A stretch of 64,000 nucleotides of DNA. Source: Antilocapra americana. Taxonomy: Eukaryota > Chordata > Mammalia > Artiodactyla > Antilocapridae. Made by a program: the position numbers and the translations under genes. Each line of letters opens with the position of its first letter. Positions within the stretch are counted from its first letter, which is position 1. Location of the stretch: assembly GCA_007570785.1 (NCBI GenBank), contig ML664152.1, positions 5,884,683-5,948,682 on the forward strand. Direction: 5' to 3'. This document shows positions 1 to 11,433 of the stretch, in pieces. The notes under the pieces are model-generated. The model made no database searches and was not told the DNA's origin. It saw nothing but the letters and a program-made list of their open reading frames with translations.

Positions 1-2950
1 TACATATTGCTGAATTTGAGTACATTTCTTCAGTCTTTCTGGACATCAATACATTAGAAAAATAATTCTTCCTTGAGTGTAGTCTTGTTGTTTCATTTAT
101 TAAGGTTCATTTAACTAGATTTAATATGCTGCAACTTGTAAAACATTGGCCTCAGGTCTTATAATACATGTATATCTATATCTGAAAACTCACAGGTTTG
201 CAGATGTTAGCCCAAAATACCTTTCCTCATTACTATGTCTTGATTTTTAAAAATTTCTAGCTCTCAGTACTCTCTTACTTCTCAATAGATTAAAAAATTC
301 ATATAGGGTCTGCCTCAGATGGAGACCCTGTAAGAAAGGAATATCCATGTGTATAAATCACAGAAACCCACTGTATCATAATGCTGAGCACATGTTACTG
401 TTGTCTAACAGATATGTTTAAAATTGCAGCTCTGGAAAAGACTTCTGTTCACTTAATTAGCAAGAAACCAACTTTCAATTCATTAAATAAACTAGACCAA
501 AATAAGTGGCATGAACATAATTTACTTATGATGACAGCTTTTGAGGAGGGTTATTTTTACAATTCTTTTCTTAAAAACCTTGAATTTGAGATTTTCAGTG
601 CATTCTTGCATATTTAGAACATTACCTGATGCTTATGAGAATGGGCCTTATTCTGTTTGTAAATTCACCTTCCACATAGATTCCCTTTCAAAGATATGCT
701 TAAAAGCATCTGTTTCTACAGCATGGTGTGAAGTAAATGTTGAAATAGGCTCCATTGTGGACACTTCTGGGTTGGTTAGACTGTAGCAATGTGAATTGCC
801 TTTTCCTGCTTAAAAATCAACACATATTCTTTTTGTAAAATGTGAAAACATACATCAACAAAAATAAAACTAAGGATGACCAGTACAAATGACAATATTT
901 TGATGTACAGAGATCTCAGCTGTATCAAGGCTACTTTGATAGGCAGCTGCATTTTCTTCTCTCATTTGCAACATACAGTTCATGTGTTAATACAATGTTT
1001 TCTCTCTGTGGTTAGGTGGCTGGCTCAGTATTATTTGTTGGTGGAATGATGTGGCTAAAACTGGGCTGGAATGCATCCAAGAAGGAACAGGATGGAAAAA
1101 ATGGATGTTTTAGGGCATTTTGACATAAAGCAATGGAGAAAAAGTAGGACTGAAGAGCAGATCATTTCTTTTTGTCACTGTTTATTATCCATCTCTTTCC
1201 TGATTTATGTTTTTTAAGTTTTTGTGTCCTATCCAGAAAATTTTATTTGTGGCTCCTTTACTAAGCTTCGGACAACTGGGGAGGATATAAGTCATATTTG
1301 GTGAGGGTAGAATACACAAAGAAAGCAAAACGTGGTTGTGGTACCCCAGAAGCTCACCCTGAGGTAAGAGGGTGATGAAGGAATGAACTGTAATGCAGAT
1401 TGAAGGGAAGAGGATTGTGTGCATGTGAAAGGAGAGTCTGTTAATCCCATGGGAGGAGGAGAGAGAAATCGGTTCTCTCTGGAAAAATCAATGGAAGCTT
1501 CTTAAGGAATTGTTGTTTGATCTGTATTCTGCTTTCTTGCGAATCTAAATGAAGCTTAATTAATGTTTAGTGAATGAATTTGTGAGTAAAGGGTGTTTCG
1601 CTTTTCTGTTTTTCGGTTGTGCCTATAAAGAGGAAGTGAGCAAGCATCAGATGTAAAAGGAAGGGCCCATGAGCTTGACAGCTGATGGTTAGTCAATATT
1701 TGTTAAGGATTCGTGAATTCCGATGAGGGTATCAAGGATGGAGCATATCTGAAAGTAAAGCATCTTTAAATATATAATGCATCGCAATATAAAAACATTT
1801 AGTTATTTCAACTGAAACTGTAGGTGATAGGGGCATAAGGAGGATGTCTTTTTATCATGTTTTTCCCATAGTAGCTAAGAAAAAATGGGAATATTAAAAT
1901 ATTTGTAAAAAATGGTTTTTTAGTAATAGGGTCATTAGACAAAAATGAGACGCATAAGGACTGCCCTGGATTATGTCCAGATAGAGAGAATATGCCTTAA
2001 TCTCAATATAGATACCTATGCTGTGTTTTCCTTTTTCAAAAAATTTCAGGAATCTTTTTAAAATTTTATCATGACCTCTCTCCTCACTCTGTGGAAAGCA
2101 GAGACAGGGAAAGAAACAGCAGTTCATGGTCCCATTGTGATACTAATGTGTGGTGATTCTCCCATATTCCACTTCTCTATGATTCTGTTTTATTTGCAAA
2201 TGCTCATAGGCTGGCAAACTTTTTTTTTTAATTTTCTTTTTTTTTTTAATTGAAGTTCAGTAACATGTTTCTTGGAGTGATAAAACCATTTCTTCTTTGA
2301 AATCCCATTATTTCTAAGAGATAGTCTCAAAGAAACTCTGGTTGATCCCAAGGACATCTGCTGTCCAGCCTGCCTTGCATCCCCCACCCCAGGCTCTTCC
2401 CTGGAGACCCCTAAGTCTTCTCTGAGGACAGTGGGCTCCTAGTGTTGGTTCTGGGGCTCTGGAAACAACCACTGGCTCCCTCCTAGTCCCCAGTCCTGGT
2501 CTATAACAAGTGTCTGGATTTCTTTTCATCCTATAAAGTGCAAGTCTTTCTCTTTGGCATATAAACTAATTTGTGTTAATGTCATCATCCTCCACTACTT
2601 AATTTTGTGTCAGAGAAATGGAACCTAGAGAAACAGATCTCAGCCTTTCTTGGATATGAGCTTGCTGAACAGTTCATTAGGATGCAGGATGCTATCCTGT
2701 GTCCCCTCGGTGCCTATGCCCTGCTCCTCTGCCTAACTTAGCGAGTCTGTCTGAGGGGCCATCAGATCCGATTGAAAACAACATCCCTGATGATTTTAAT
2801 AGCAGGTGGTCCAAAAAGCAAAGTTGGAGGGAAAAAAGCAGAAAAATAAAATCAAATCCTTACTCTGGAATTCACAGAATGTAAACACAGAAAGGAAGCG
2901 GTGTCAAAGCAAAGTTCAGTTCATGCTTATGAATTGTCCCATTTAGGTTT
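1..2950. other. Unique A/T-rich stretch, no repeat recognised
   Basis: No SINE, LINE or clear exon. It contains one acceptor-like site at 1014 with a 35-codon frame (see findings). A G/C-richer patch at 2340-2520 has no recognised identity. Confidence 0.6.
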
Positions 2951-2954
2951 GGGC

Positions 2955-3170
2955 CAAATTTTAAAGAATCCGCCTGCAATCCAGGAGGCCCAGGAGACGC
3001 AAGTTTGATACCTGGCTCAGGAAAATCCCCTGGAGGAGGAAATGGCAACCCACTCCAGTATTCTTGTCTGGAGAATCCCATGGACAGGAGAATCCCAGGA
3101 GGAGCTTTGCAGGCTACAGTCTGTGGGGTCGTGAAGAGTCAGACATCACTAAGAGACTGAGCAAGAATGC
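2955..3170 (+). mobile_element. Bov-tA SINE
   Basis: Degenerate tRNA-like head, then a well-kept body (ggaaatggcaacccactcca) and the BovB-like tail gtcagacatcactaagagac. Confidence 0.88.
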
Positions 3171-3654
3171 ACTTAGCCCCCAAATGGAGAAATCAGAAGT
3201 CTTCATTAAGATGGAATCTTTCCCAAGGGTGGTTTAAAGCTTGGACATTCTATAGTTTGGGGTTGTTATAACAACTAATGCAATAGGGGAGGCTGCACAT
3301 TTTGGGGTAGCCAACCGCTCATGTTTCTATAAGACGGCGCTGTATTGATGAAGCTGACCCTGCTGCATTTAGTGGTCTACCGTGTAACCATTCTTTGGCA
3401 TTTGTTTGGGGTTAAGTAGGAGTTTCATCAGCTCTCTAAATTGAAAGTGAAGGAGCACTGAAACCTGGTCTCCTTATCAACCTATGGTCACTCAGAGGAG
3501 AAAATAAGAGGCTCTGAGGGGAAGGCGGCCCAAGGATGGAGGCTTGCCCTCCTATTATTTGTTAAGCAGACCTTTTTTAACCCGAGGGGCAGCTTCTGTT
3601 CTGCCTTAGTGGTAGCCAAGCCTTCCATCTGTCCCTTCTTTTCATTCCCTTGCT

Positions 3655-3795
3655 CACCAACTCATTCAAACAAATTAGAGTTTATTGAACACTCTGTCTG
3701 AGGTCCAAAGATGAATACCCCTCTGGGCCCCATTTCAAGGAGTTCTAAAGCCACATGGAAGAGGGAGGACAAATGTGTATAATGCAAAATGTGCT
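3655..3795 (-). repeat. L2/MIR-type 3' end, antisense
   Basis: agtttattgaacactctgtc, gtccaaagatgaataccc and tcaaggagttctaaagccac resemble the complement of an L2-like 3' end, in order. Strongly diverged. Confidence 0.4.
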
Positions 3796-4115
3796 TGGGG
3801 AGTGCATTGGCTTGCTCTAGCTGCTGTAACAAAATACCGTAAACTAGATGACTTAAACTATAGAAGTGTGTTCTCGCACAGTGCTGGACATGCAAGACCA
3901 ATGTGTGGGCTGGGTTGGTTCCTTTCGAGGCTGTGAGGGAAACCCTGCCCCCTGTCCCTGTCTTAGCTTCTGGTGGTTTTCTGGTAATCTTTGGTGGTCC
4001 TTGGCTTGTAGAAACATCACTCCAATCTCTGCCTTCATCCTCACATGGAGTAAGCCCACCCCATCTTCTCTGATTACATTTTCAACCATCTTATTTCCAA
4101 ATTAGGGTCTGAGAC
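3795..4115 (-). repeat. Ancient mammalian repeat, same family as 38.2-38.8 kb
   Basis: Steps ctgctgtaacaaaataccgt, ggttggttcctttcgaggct, ttggcttgtagaaacatcac and cttcatcctcacatggagta follow the complement of the 38 kb element in order. Confidence 0.55.
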
Positions 4116-4179
4116 ACTGGGGATTAGAAATAGCACATTTACTCAATCCGACTTGGTCAATATGTGTATAAAATGGAAC

Positions 4180-4216
4180 AGAGGTAGGGAGAAAGGGAGG
4201 GAGAGAGGGAGGGGAG
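4180..4216. repeat. Short purine tract (GGGA)n
   Basis: ggtagggagaaagggaggga and following; irregular A/G-only run. Confidence 0.8.
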
Positions 4217-4529
4217 CAGGGAGTGACAGAGTCAGAGCAGACAGATTTGTGCGTGGTTTATTATTGCATCTATCCCTGCAAACATTTCCAGAAATCATCA
4301 GAACTTTTGAAAACCTGTGAGAAACCTAAAACTTTTCTTTAACTTGGGGCAGATCTAATGTTACAAGGAAAGATTAACAGAAGGGAACACTACCTGTTAC
4401 AAGATTAAATTGTCCTGCCTCTCATCCACATGTTGAAAATAATTCCTGTCTTCCTCCCTTCCTCTCTCTAAGCACTTTGCACATTGATAGATGGATGAAG
4501 TGATTTAAATATGTATATACATAAGATTA

Positions 4530-4700
4530 TGCTGTCTGCTTACAACCATCTAATGGCTTTCATTGGAGGAAAAGCCAAAGTTCCCAACAGTTCTGTCTTA
4601 GGTGCCTGGGAATAAACGGAGATGTGCCTCCTCCCTTCTGACTTTCTGGCAGCTTTTACGACCATCTGCCTCATCATCCTCCCCCCGACTGGAAGGTGCC
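4530..4700 (+). repeat. Possible L2 fragment
   Basis: Weak resemblance to L2 coding sequence (caaccatctaatggctttca; cctcatcatcctccccccga). Listed only because nothing else explains the stretch. Confidence 0.28.
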
Positions 4701-4959
4701 CTTTTCTATGGGCTGTTTGGGTGGCTGCTCAGTCCCCAACCTCTGGAGCAGCTCTTTCACAGAGTGCTTTTGCAAAAGCAGTTGTGTATGTTGTGTGAGT
4801 GAGTGAACAAAGGTGTTATTAGAAACGGAGGAATGTGTCTCAACAGGTGGCCTGTGATCTCCCGGGATGGAGGTTGTACAGAAAATGTTCATGTAATTCA
4901 TTGATTAATTGCAGAGCATATTTCTGACCTGTGTAGTGGGTACATGAATTTGTTTCTCC

Positions 4960-5060
4960 TGGCATCGGTTTCTTTGTTTGAAAAATGGGGACAGTAGTTG
5001 TCCTAGCCCCACAGAATAATTGCAAAGGTTCAACAGTTAATACTGCAGAGCTGTAAGTCA
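4960..5060 (-). repeat. Possible MIR SINE, antisense
   Basis: tgaaaaatggggacagtagt and agaataattgcaaaggttca resemble the complement of the MIR 3' half. Short and worn. Confidence 0.4.
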
Positions 5061-5429
5061 CTAGGTTCAGTGAGAAGAGCCAACTTAAAGGATTTTAACG
5101 TCTTGATTCCTTTTCTGTTTATTTTGAAGTTTTCTGTCAAGGACATATGTTCCTTTTATGATCAGAATTGTAAAAAGCAGCATTAAAAAAATAAAGAGAG
5201 AGACGACAAAGATCATATGCAGGTAAATTTAAAAGATGTTGCCTAAGAGACTGGTTCTGGGACCCATTTGCACCAGGGGACTTTGTCATCAGAGATGCAA
5301 CAAGATGTGGATGGAACAGAGCTCCTGAGTCCCCTGCCGCTCCCCGCATGACAAGGTGGCAGATGTCTCACAGCCATTTCTGCATTTCCTGCACCACGAC
5401 ATTCACCTTATCATCCTGTTACCCCATTC

Positions 5430-6185
5430 ATGAGTTTTTAAATTTATTTTGAATTAGAGGATAACTGTATTGTTTTAATAATGTTGTTTCCTTCCTGTGT
5501 TCTGCCATATATCAACATGAATCAGCCTTAGGTTTATGTATGGCTCCTCCCTCTTGAACCTCCTTCCCATCTCCCACCCCGCCCCACCCCTCCAGGTTGT
5601 CACAGAGCGTGGGTTGGAGCTCCTTGCTGCATACAGCACATTTCTCCTGGCTGTCTCATTTTACATATGGTGATGTCAGTGTTTCCATGCCACTCTCTCC
5701 TCCCCTCACTGTGTCCACACATCTGTTCTCTATGTGTGTGTCTCCATTGCTGCCTACATATAGATTCAACTTTCTAGATTCCATAAATATGCATTAATAT
5801 GTATTTGTTTTTCTCTTTCTTACTTACTTCACTCTGTCTAATAGGCTCTAGGTTCATCCTCCTTATTAGAACTGAGTCAAATGTGCCCCTTTGTATGGCT
5901 GAGTAATATTCCATTGTGTATATGTGCCACAATTTCTTTATCCATTCATCTGTCAGTGGACATCTAAGTTGCTTCCATGTCCTGGCTATTGTAAATACTG
6001 CTGTGATGAACACTGGGGTACGTGTGTTTTTTTCAATTATGGTTTCCTCAGGGTATATGCCCAGTAGTAGGATTGTTGGCTCATATGATCATTTTCTGCC
6101 TAGATTTTAAGAGATCTCCATATTGTTCTCCATAGTGGGTATATCAACTTGCATTCCCACCAACAGTGTAAAAGTTTTCAAAACC
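5430..6185 (-). mobile_element. L1 3' end with ORF2 C-terminus, antisense
   Basis: Antisense 3' UTR at 5430-5780, then ORF2 C-terminal codons to about 6180. A minus-strand frame at 5774-6013 encodes the typical L1 ending with [16 protein letters not shown] and the YILMHIYGI terminus. The 5' side is truncated. Divergence is moderate and no duplication was found. Confidence 0.88.
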
Positions 6186-6189
6186 ATTT

Positions 6190-7050
6190 ACTATCCCTTT
6201 GGACCATCAAAACAATCCTGTCGGAATACTATACCTTTTTGGGGGGAGTTAATGTGAAATCTGAGTCTTATATTTTTGCCCCACATCAATCATGTCACTA
6301 GAAGTGGCTGAAATAAATACCAAGGGATCCAAGTACAGTTCCAGTATTCCTGCTTGAGACTGCCTTCTTTCAGCCACACCTTTTTCTGATAGACCTCTCC
6401 AGAGCCACATCCAGACCTTGCAAAGTGGGATTCTGCTACAGCCCAGTCCTGCTACAAACATCTGGAGCAGAAAATTCATTTGCTGCCGCCATTGAGGTTT
6501 CCTGTTGTCACCTGTGTCTGATGGCATCTCTGTACGGCTCCTTGGTGCCTTACACGTGTATCTCCTGCCAGTCCCACTAGACCTTGAGCTCCTCAAGGTC
6601 AGCAACTGGCTTTTACACATCCCTGTGTATGTACCATGTACATACATGGTAGTATGTTCCACCATGCCTAGTACACACTACATTCTCAACTGACGTGTGT
6701 TAAGGACTGCATTCAAAAATCAATGTATTTTTGAAAAAATACATTCTCATACCTGAAGTTAACTGAATTTCCACAGTATTGTGATGCTAATTCGTTGTCC
6801 TATGACCCCCGCATCAAACATCATAAGTCTTAAGTCCTGATGAGCAAAATGCAGAAGGAAAGTGGTAAGGAGACTAATGACTGTTAAACTGTAACCAGCA
6901 CTGGCAGGTTACAGGAACTCAGCACATGGCGCCACCACTGATCCTCACCCTGACTCTGTTCTTGTTTTTGCCTGGCTGCGTGGATGAGAACGTAAGTCTA
7001 GAGAAATTATTTTCTCGGGTTCCCACATGTTATAATGAGAAGAGTAAACA
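6190..7050. other. Unique stretch holding the possible signal-peptide exon
   Basis: Apart from 6926-6991, nothing is recognised. The minus-strand frame at 6249-6665 (138 codons) has no recognisable domain and is probably chance. Confidence 0.5.
6926..6991 (+). CDS. Possible first coding exon: signal peptide followed by splice donor
   Basis: An ATG at 6926 opens 22 codons reading MAPPLILTLTLFLFLPGCVDEN, which has the shape of a secretory signal peptide: short N-terminus, a core of Leu/Ile/Phe at residues 5-15, then Pro-Gly-Cys. It runs straight into GTAAGT at 6992, a perfect intronic donor consensus, with the exon ending at a codon boundary (phase 0). The last exonic base is C rather than the preferred G. 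The start context has C at -3 and G at +4, so it is moderate. Reading through the donor, the frame stops after 54 codons. A MIR lies just downstream at about 7057, as expected for an intron. I do not recognise the protein, and no partner exon is identifiable. Chance occurrence is a real alternative. Confidence 0.33.
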
Positions 7051-7056
7051 CTGTCT

Positions 7057-7245
7057 CAGCATTTACTCTGCAAGAGGCACTCTGTTCTGAGTCTTAGAAT
7101 ATGGATTCTCTTGTTTAATGCTCTCATTAAAATTTAGGATAGGTAGTACCATTATATCCACTCTACAAATAAGAATAATTAGGCACAGGGAATTTCAGTA
7201 AATAGGCAGGTTAGCTGGGAATAAATGGTAGGCCAGGAGTAAAAA
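7057..7245 (+). repeat. MIR SINE
   Basis: ctctgcaagaggcactctgt, aggataggtagtaccattat, ctacaaataagaataattag, then ggcacagggaatttcagtaa: the standard MIR order. Ancient and shared by mammals. Confidence 0.75.
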
Positions 7246-7263
7246 CCAGTGACTTGGTATTAA

Positions 7264-7599
7264 GGGCTTCCCAGGTGTTTCAGTGGTAAAGAACCTACCT
7301 GCCAATGAGAGAGATGCAGGAGACGTGGGTTTGATCCTTGGATTGGGAAGATCCCCTGGAGAAGGAAACGACAACCCACTCTGGTGTTCATGGGCTTCCC
7401 TGGTGGCTCCATAGTCAAGAATTCATGAGCCAATGCAGGAGCCTCAGGTTCTATCTCTGGGTCAGGAAGATTCCCTGGAGGAGGAAATGGCAGCCACTCC
7501 AGTATTCTCGACTTAAAAATTCCATGCACAGAAGAGCCTGGCGCGCTATCATCCATGGGATCACCAAGATTAGGACACAAGTAAGCAACCGAGCATGCA
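7264..7599 (+). mobile_element. Dimeric Bov-tA SINE
   Basis: A first head and body unit at 7264-7389 breaks off at the ccactctggtgttc step and passes into a second gggcttccctggtggctc head and body at 7390-7599. This is the known dimer form with a shortened first unit. Confidence 0.85.
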
Positions 7600-7604
7600 C
7601 AATT

Positions 7605-8866
7605 TTGTATCAAAACATGTACTTTTAAAGCTGACCCCCAACTTGGGAAGCTGGGCCAAACCCTGGTATATCAAACACAAAAGTCCATCCTCTTCCTCCA
7701 AAGTAGAGCTCCCTCCCTTTTTCTTGTCCTCTATAGATGACCTCACCTAAATTCAGAGTCTCAGTTAAAATGCTGTGATGGCTCCAAAGGTCCCTCTGGG
7801 AGATCATTATATCCATACATTATGTGATAACATGCTGGACGTTATTTCCAAATCAAAAGATGGCGAATGATAAGTAAAATTGAAAGAGTACAGAAAATGA
7901 TATGGGCCAATAACCTTGTACAGAAGTATTGAGTAACATGATGAATAAATTAAAAATGTAAATCACATCTAAATAATTGTCCTGGATGATAAACAAGATT
8001 AATGCTTTTAAAATGTAAAGAGCACTGGTCAAGGCAATAACTTGTGAAAGATGTTCATAAAAATGAACACCTGATGATACATGGCATCACGCTGTGAAGG
8101 AAATGAGAAGGCTGGGGATGTGCCTGCAGGAGTTCAGGTTACCTGTGCGTTTGATCACCTTGAATACTCTCATGATGCTGGAGGCCCCTTCAGCTATATT
8201 TGAGATGCATGCCTTTTCTAATTGATCTCCTTATTTTTTCCTTTTTCTTATAAACTAGAGAAGGTAAAACCTTGACTTTCTTCTGAACTGTCACAAATGA
8301 CATTTACTTTTTTCCCTGTGGAAACTACTCAAAATAATTAATATCCAAGAATATAATCTTTATACAACTACTTTGCTCCTAGAGAAATTCGAAGGTTAGA
8401 AAATGTCAAAAGGAATCTGAATTGATTTTGCCACCTGGGGTCAAATTTTCTATTCTCGTTATAAAAGTCAATTTTCATAAAAAATTCACCTACCATAACT
8501 TGGGGATATCCTCATTTCAGTGGATAAAAAAAGCATATGGTTGTCTGTTTAAATTTTTATTTTAATATGGAGGGTCGACATTAAAAATTTATCCACTATT
8601 TTTATAAACTTCTGATCTTTCACAGGAATAAGGTAAAAGTGAAGTCACTCAAGTGAATTTTAAAATACTGAGCCACTTTAAATTCGAGTCATACCTAAAA
8701 TGCACCAAGTATGGGTAACAGAAGATTTATCAAAAACAATCAGAAGGACTCCTTTTAGGGCACATGTTTCAAGAAGCTAACTTCTAAGCAGTCAGAGTAT
8801 TGTGAGTGATGATATCCTATAATCACCTAAAAATAAATACTAGGGGCTATTTTCAAACTGTGGGAG
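7605..8866. other. Unique A/T-rich stretch
   Basis: Nothing recognised on either strand. Confidence 0.6.
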
Positions 8867-9012
8867 GAAGGGAGAGATGGTTAGATGGGTGAATGGGTGA
8901 GAGGGTGGGTAGATGGTTAAACGGGCAGGTGGGTGGATGGATGAGGAGGTGGGTGGGGAAGTGGTTAGGGGAATAAATGGATGAATGGATGGATAAGAAG
9001 ATGAGGATAGGT
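8867..9012. repeat. Degenerate (GGAT)n-type tandem repeat
   Basis: About 145 bases of irregular tetranucleotide steps: gggtgaatgggtgagagggt, ggtgggtggatggatgagga, gaatggatggataag. Purine-rich on the plus strand. Confidence 0.85.
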
Positions 9013-9581
9013 AGATTCATTTCTTTGAGCAATACTTGTATTAATACATTGATTTATGTTTATACTTCAGATCTTTAATGAGGAAGATGGAGAAAGAGAA
9101 CCAATTTTTAAATAGAAGTAGAGTATGTAAAGTATTATGTCTGTATGCTTATAGGACAACTCAACAAAAGTGATTTTTTCCATGCATTCACACACGTGTG
9201 TGGATCTAATCACACACCCAGGCAAGAGATGAGGGTAGTTTTGATCATTATAAAGGGAAGATAATGAGGTATCATTGTGTTTACCACATCTTGAAACAGT
9301 CTTAACATCCTCAAAGTTCCTGCTTACTCAGCTTCCCCGCCCTTGCCATCCAGCTACAAGTGAGCTCTTTTCCTGTCCTCCTAATAAAGTCAATCAGATC
9401 AAATGGCATCTTTGTTTTAATACATGAGCACATCCAGGCTTAGATCTTACACCATCATTGGCTGAAGTTTTCATGATGGTCCCTAGGGTGCTGTGAGATA
9501 AAGCCCTGCCCTTGGACTTTGCTTCTGGTCACTCTCTCCTTGGCTTACACACGGTTCCAGTTGTAGGTGTCTCAAAAGGTG

Positions 9582-9790
9582 TTTCCTTGGTGGCTCACAT
9601 GGTAAAGAATCCACCTGCCAGTGTAAGAGACCCGGGTTTGATCCCTTGGTTGGGAAGCTCTCCTGGAGGAGGGACTGGCAACCCACTCCAGTATTCTTGC
9701 CTGGAGAATCTCATGGACAGAGGAGCCTAGGGGGCTACAGCCCATGGGGTCTCCAAGAGTTGGACACGACTGAGTGACTTTCACTTTCTT
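9582..9790 (+). mobile_element. Bov-tA SINE
   Basis: Complete: tRNA-like head (tttccttggtggctcac), body, and ttggacacgactgagtgact tail. Confidence 0.92.
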
Positions 9791-10724
9791 TTTGGCTGAG
9801 AAAACTCTCCCCTAGGTAACCACAAGTGCTCTGGCTCTTTCCCTCTGGGTCTCTGCTCCCGTGTCCCCTTATCTAGATGGCCAGATCTTGCATCCATCAC
9901 CCTCATCCTCCTTTCCAGGTGACGTCCTTGATTTTGTCTTTTTTCAGTCCAGAGCTTTGTAAGCCTCCATGAAACCTGTCTGGCCTCTGTATTTAGACTC
10001 AGGGCTGGATGGACATTTTTCGTGCCTCTTTATTTCTCTCTGGACATTTATTGCTGCCCACCTGCTCCGTGTGTGCTGACTTTTGTCAGTGACCCATGTC
10101 CCCATGTCCAGGGGGTGCTCTCTACTCATTCAGGGAGGTGTCCCTGGAACCTGGAATGGGCCTGCAGTGATTTCTGCCTCAAAAGGGTTGAGAGAATTTA
10201 TTTTGGGAGGAGGGTGAGACTAACCATTAGGTTTACTAGAAATCCACAGCTGTCTTCACTGAAATTTGGTAGTGTTTCAGCTTCACAGGTGATTCTTTGT
10301 TTTTCTTCATAGATCATCCCACCAGTATGAATTTTAAATGAATTTCTTTATGTTAAATATTTAAAACAACCTCCTATATATAAAGCTAAAAACAGACATT
10401 GGTTTGAAAGTACTTAATTTACATGAGTTTTTCCTTATGCAGTGATAAGAGTGTTAAAAAGTTTATTAAGACTTAAGGTAAAAATTCTTAAGTGTTTGAA
10501 AATGTTTGCCGTGGACAGATGGCAGCTGTTTAAATTCCAGGGCTCTGGAGTCTGAGAGTGTGGTCGGCCCCCAGCTCTGCCTCCTTGTGGCATGGAATGA
10601 TGGCCACAATAAGTTTAGTGAATATTGTCTCAAATACATTAAAAAGAAAATAGACTGTTTTCATTTTTGTGATGAGAACCCTTAGGATTTATTGTCTTAA
10701 CAGCTTTTATATATAATATACAGC
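9791..10724. other. Unique stretch
   Basis: No repeat or exon recognised. The neighbouring 9013-9581 stretch is equally blank. Confidence 0.55.
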
Positions 10725-11045
10725 AGCGTTAATTCTGTTAATCATGTACATTATATCTCTGTCTGTATTGATCTTATAACTGGAAGTTTGTACTTTTTGA
10801 CTGCCTCATCCACCCTCCACCTCTGGCAACCACAAGTCTGATTTTTTTTTAATGAGTTTGTTTGCTTTTCACATATAATTGACCTGCAGTTAGTTCCTGT
10901 TAACAGTATAGTGATTCTGTGCTTCTATACATTTTAAAATGGTGACCAAAATATATATAGTTATACTCTGTCACCACACAAAGACATTATATAGTTACTG
11001 ACTATGGTCCCCACACTATAATTCATACCTGTGGCTCATTTATTT
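10725..11045 (-). mobile_element. Old L1 3' UTR fragments, antisense
   Basis: Two adjoining stretches resemble older mammalian L1 3' UTR: the step ctggaagtttgtactttttg near 10780 and the related gtaactgtaagtttgtac near 11047. These flank an atggtccccacactataatt-like segment. Boundaries and subfamily are uncertain. Confidence 0.55.
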
Positions 11046-11132
11046 TGTAACTGTAAGTTTGTACTTCTTAATATACCTCACCTATTTCTGTTTTTCCCCA
11101 AATGTTCTCTGGGAACATTTTACTGTCAAAAA

Positions 11133-11157
11133 AAGTATATATATATATATATATATG
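11133..11157. repeat. Short (TA)n run
   Basis: About 11 TA units between an A-run and TGTAAAAATAAAAG. Confidence 0.9.
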
Positions 11158-11182
11158 TAAAAATAAAAGATCATCATATAGT

Positions 11183-11330
11183 CCAGTTGTTTTTAAACAT
11201 GGCTGCTCATTAGAAACATATCTGGAGCTTCTGGAGACAAAAAAAAAGCAATACCTGGGCATTTGTATTTTTCAAAAATAATTCTGATATGCATCTGGAT
11301 TTTAAAAAGTGATTACGAGTTTTTCTATTA
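11183..11330 (+). repeat. MER5/MER20-type hAT DNA transposon remnant
   Basis: catggctgctcattagaaac, tatctggagcttctggaga and atacctgggcatttgtattt resemble a non-autonomous hAT-Charlie element. Member not certain. Confidence 0.45.
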
Positions 11331-11419
11331 AATGGTAGTATCTAGTTTGTTTCACTTCTATTTCATATTCAATGCTCATGTTTCATTTAGTTTGTTTTCC
11401 AATTTTTCAAACTCTTTTT

Positions 11420-11433
11420 TTTGATGTTCTTTT
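11420..11433. repeat. Left target-site duplication of the 11.4 kb L1
   Basis: The 14-mer tttgatgttctttt is repeated exactly at 12814-12827 on the other side of the inverted L1. This shows a single insertion rather than two separate elements. Confidence 0.9.

Noticed and set aside
6249..6665. 138-codon minus-strand frame
   Set aside because: No recognisable domain, unusual composition, and no supporting splice or promoter signal.
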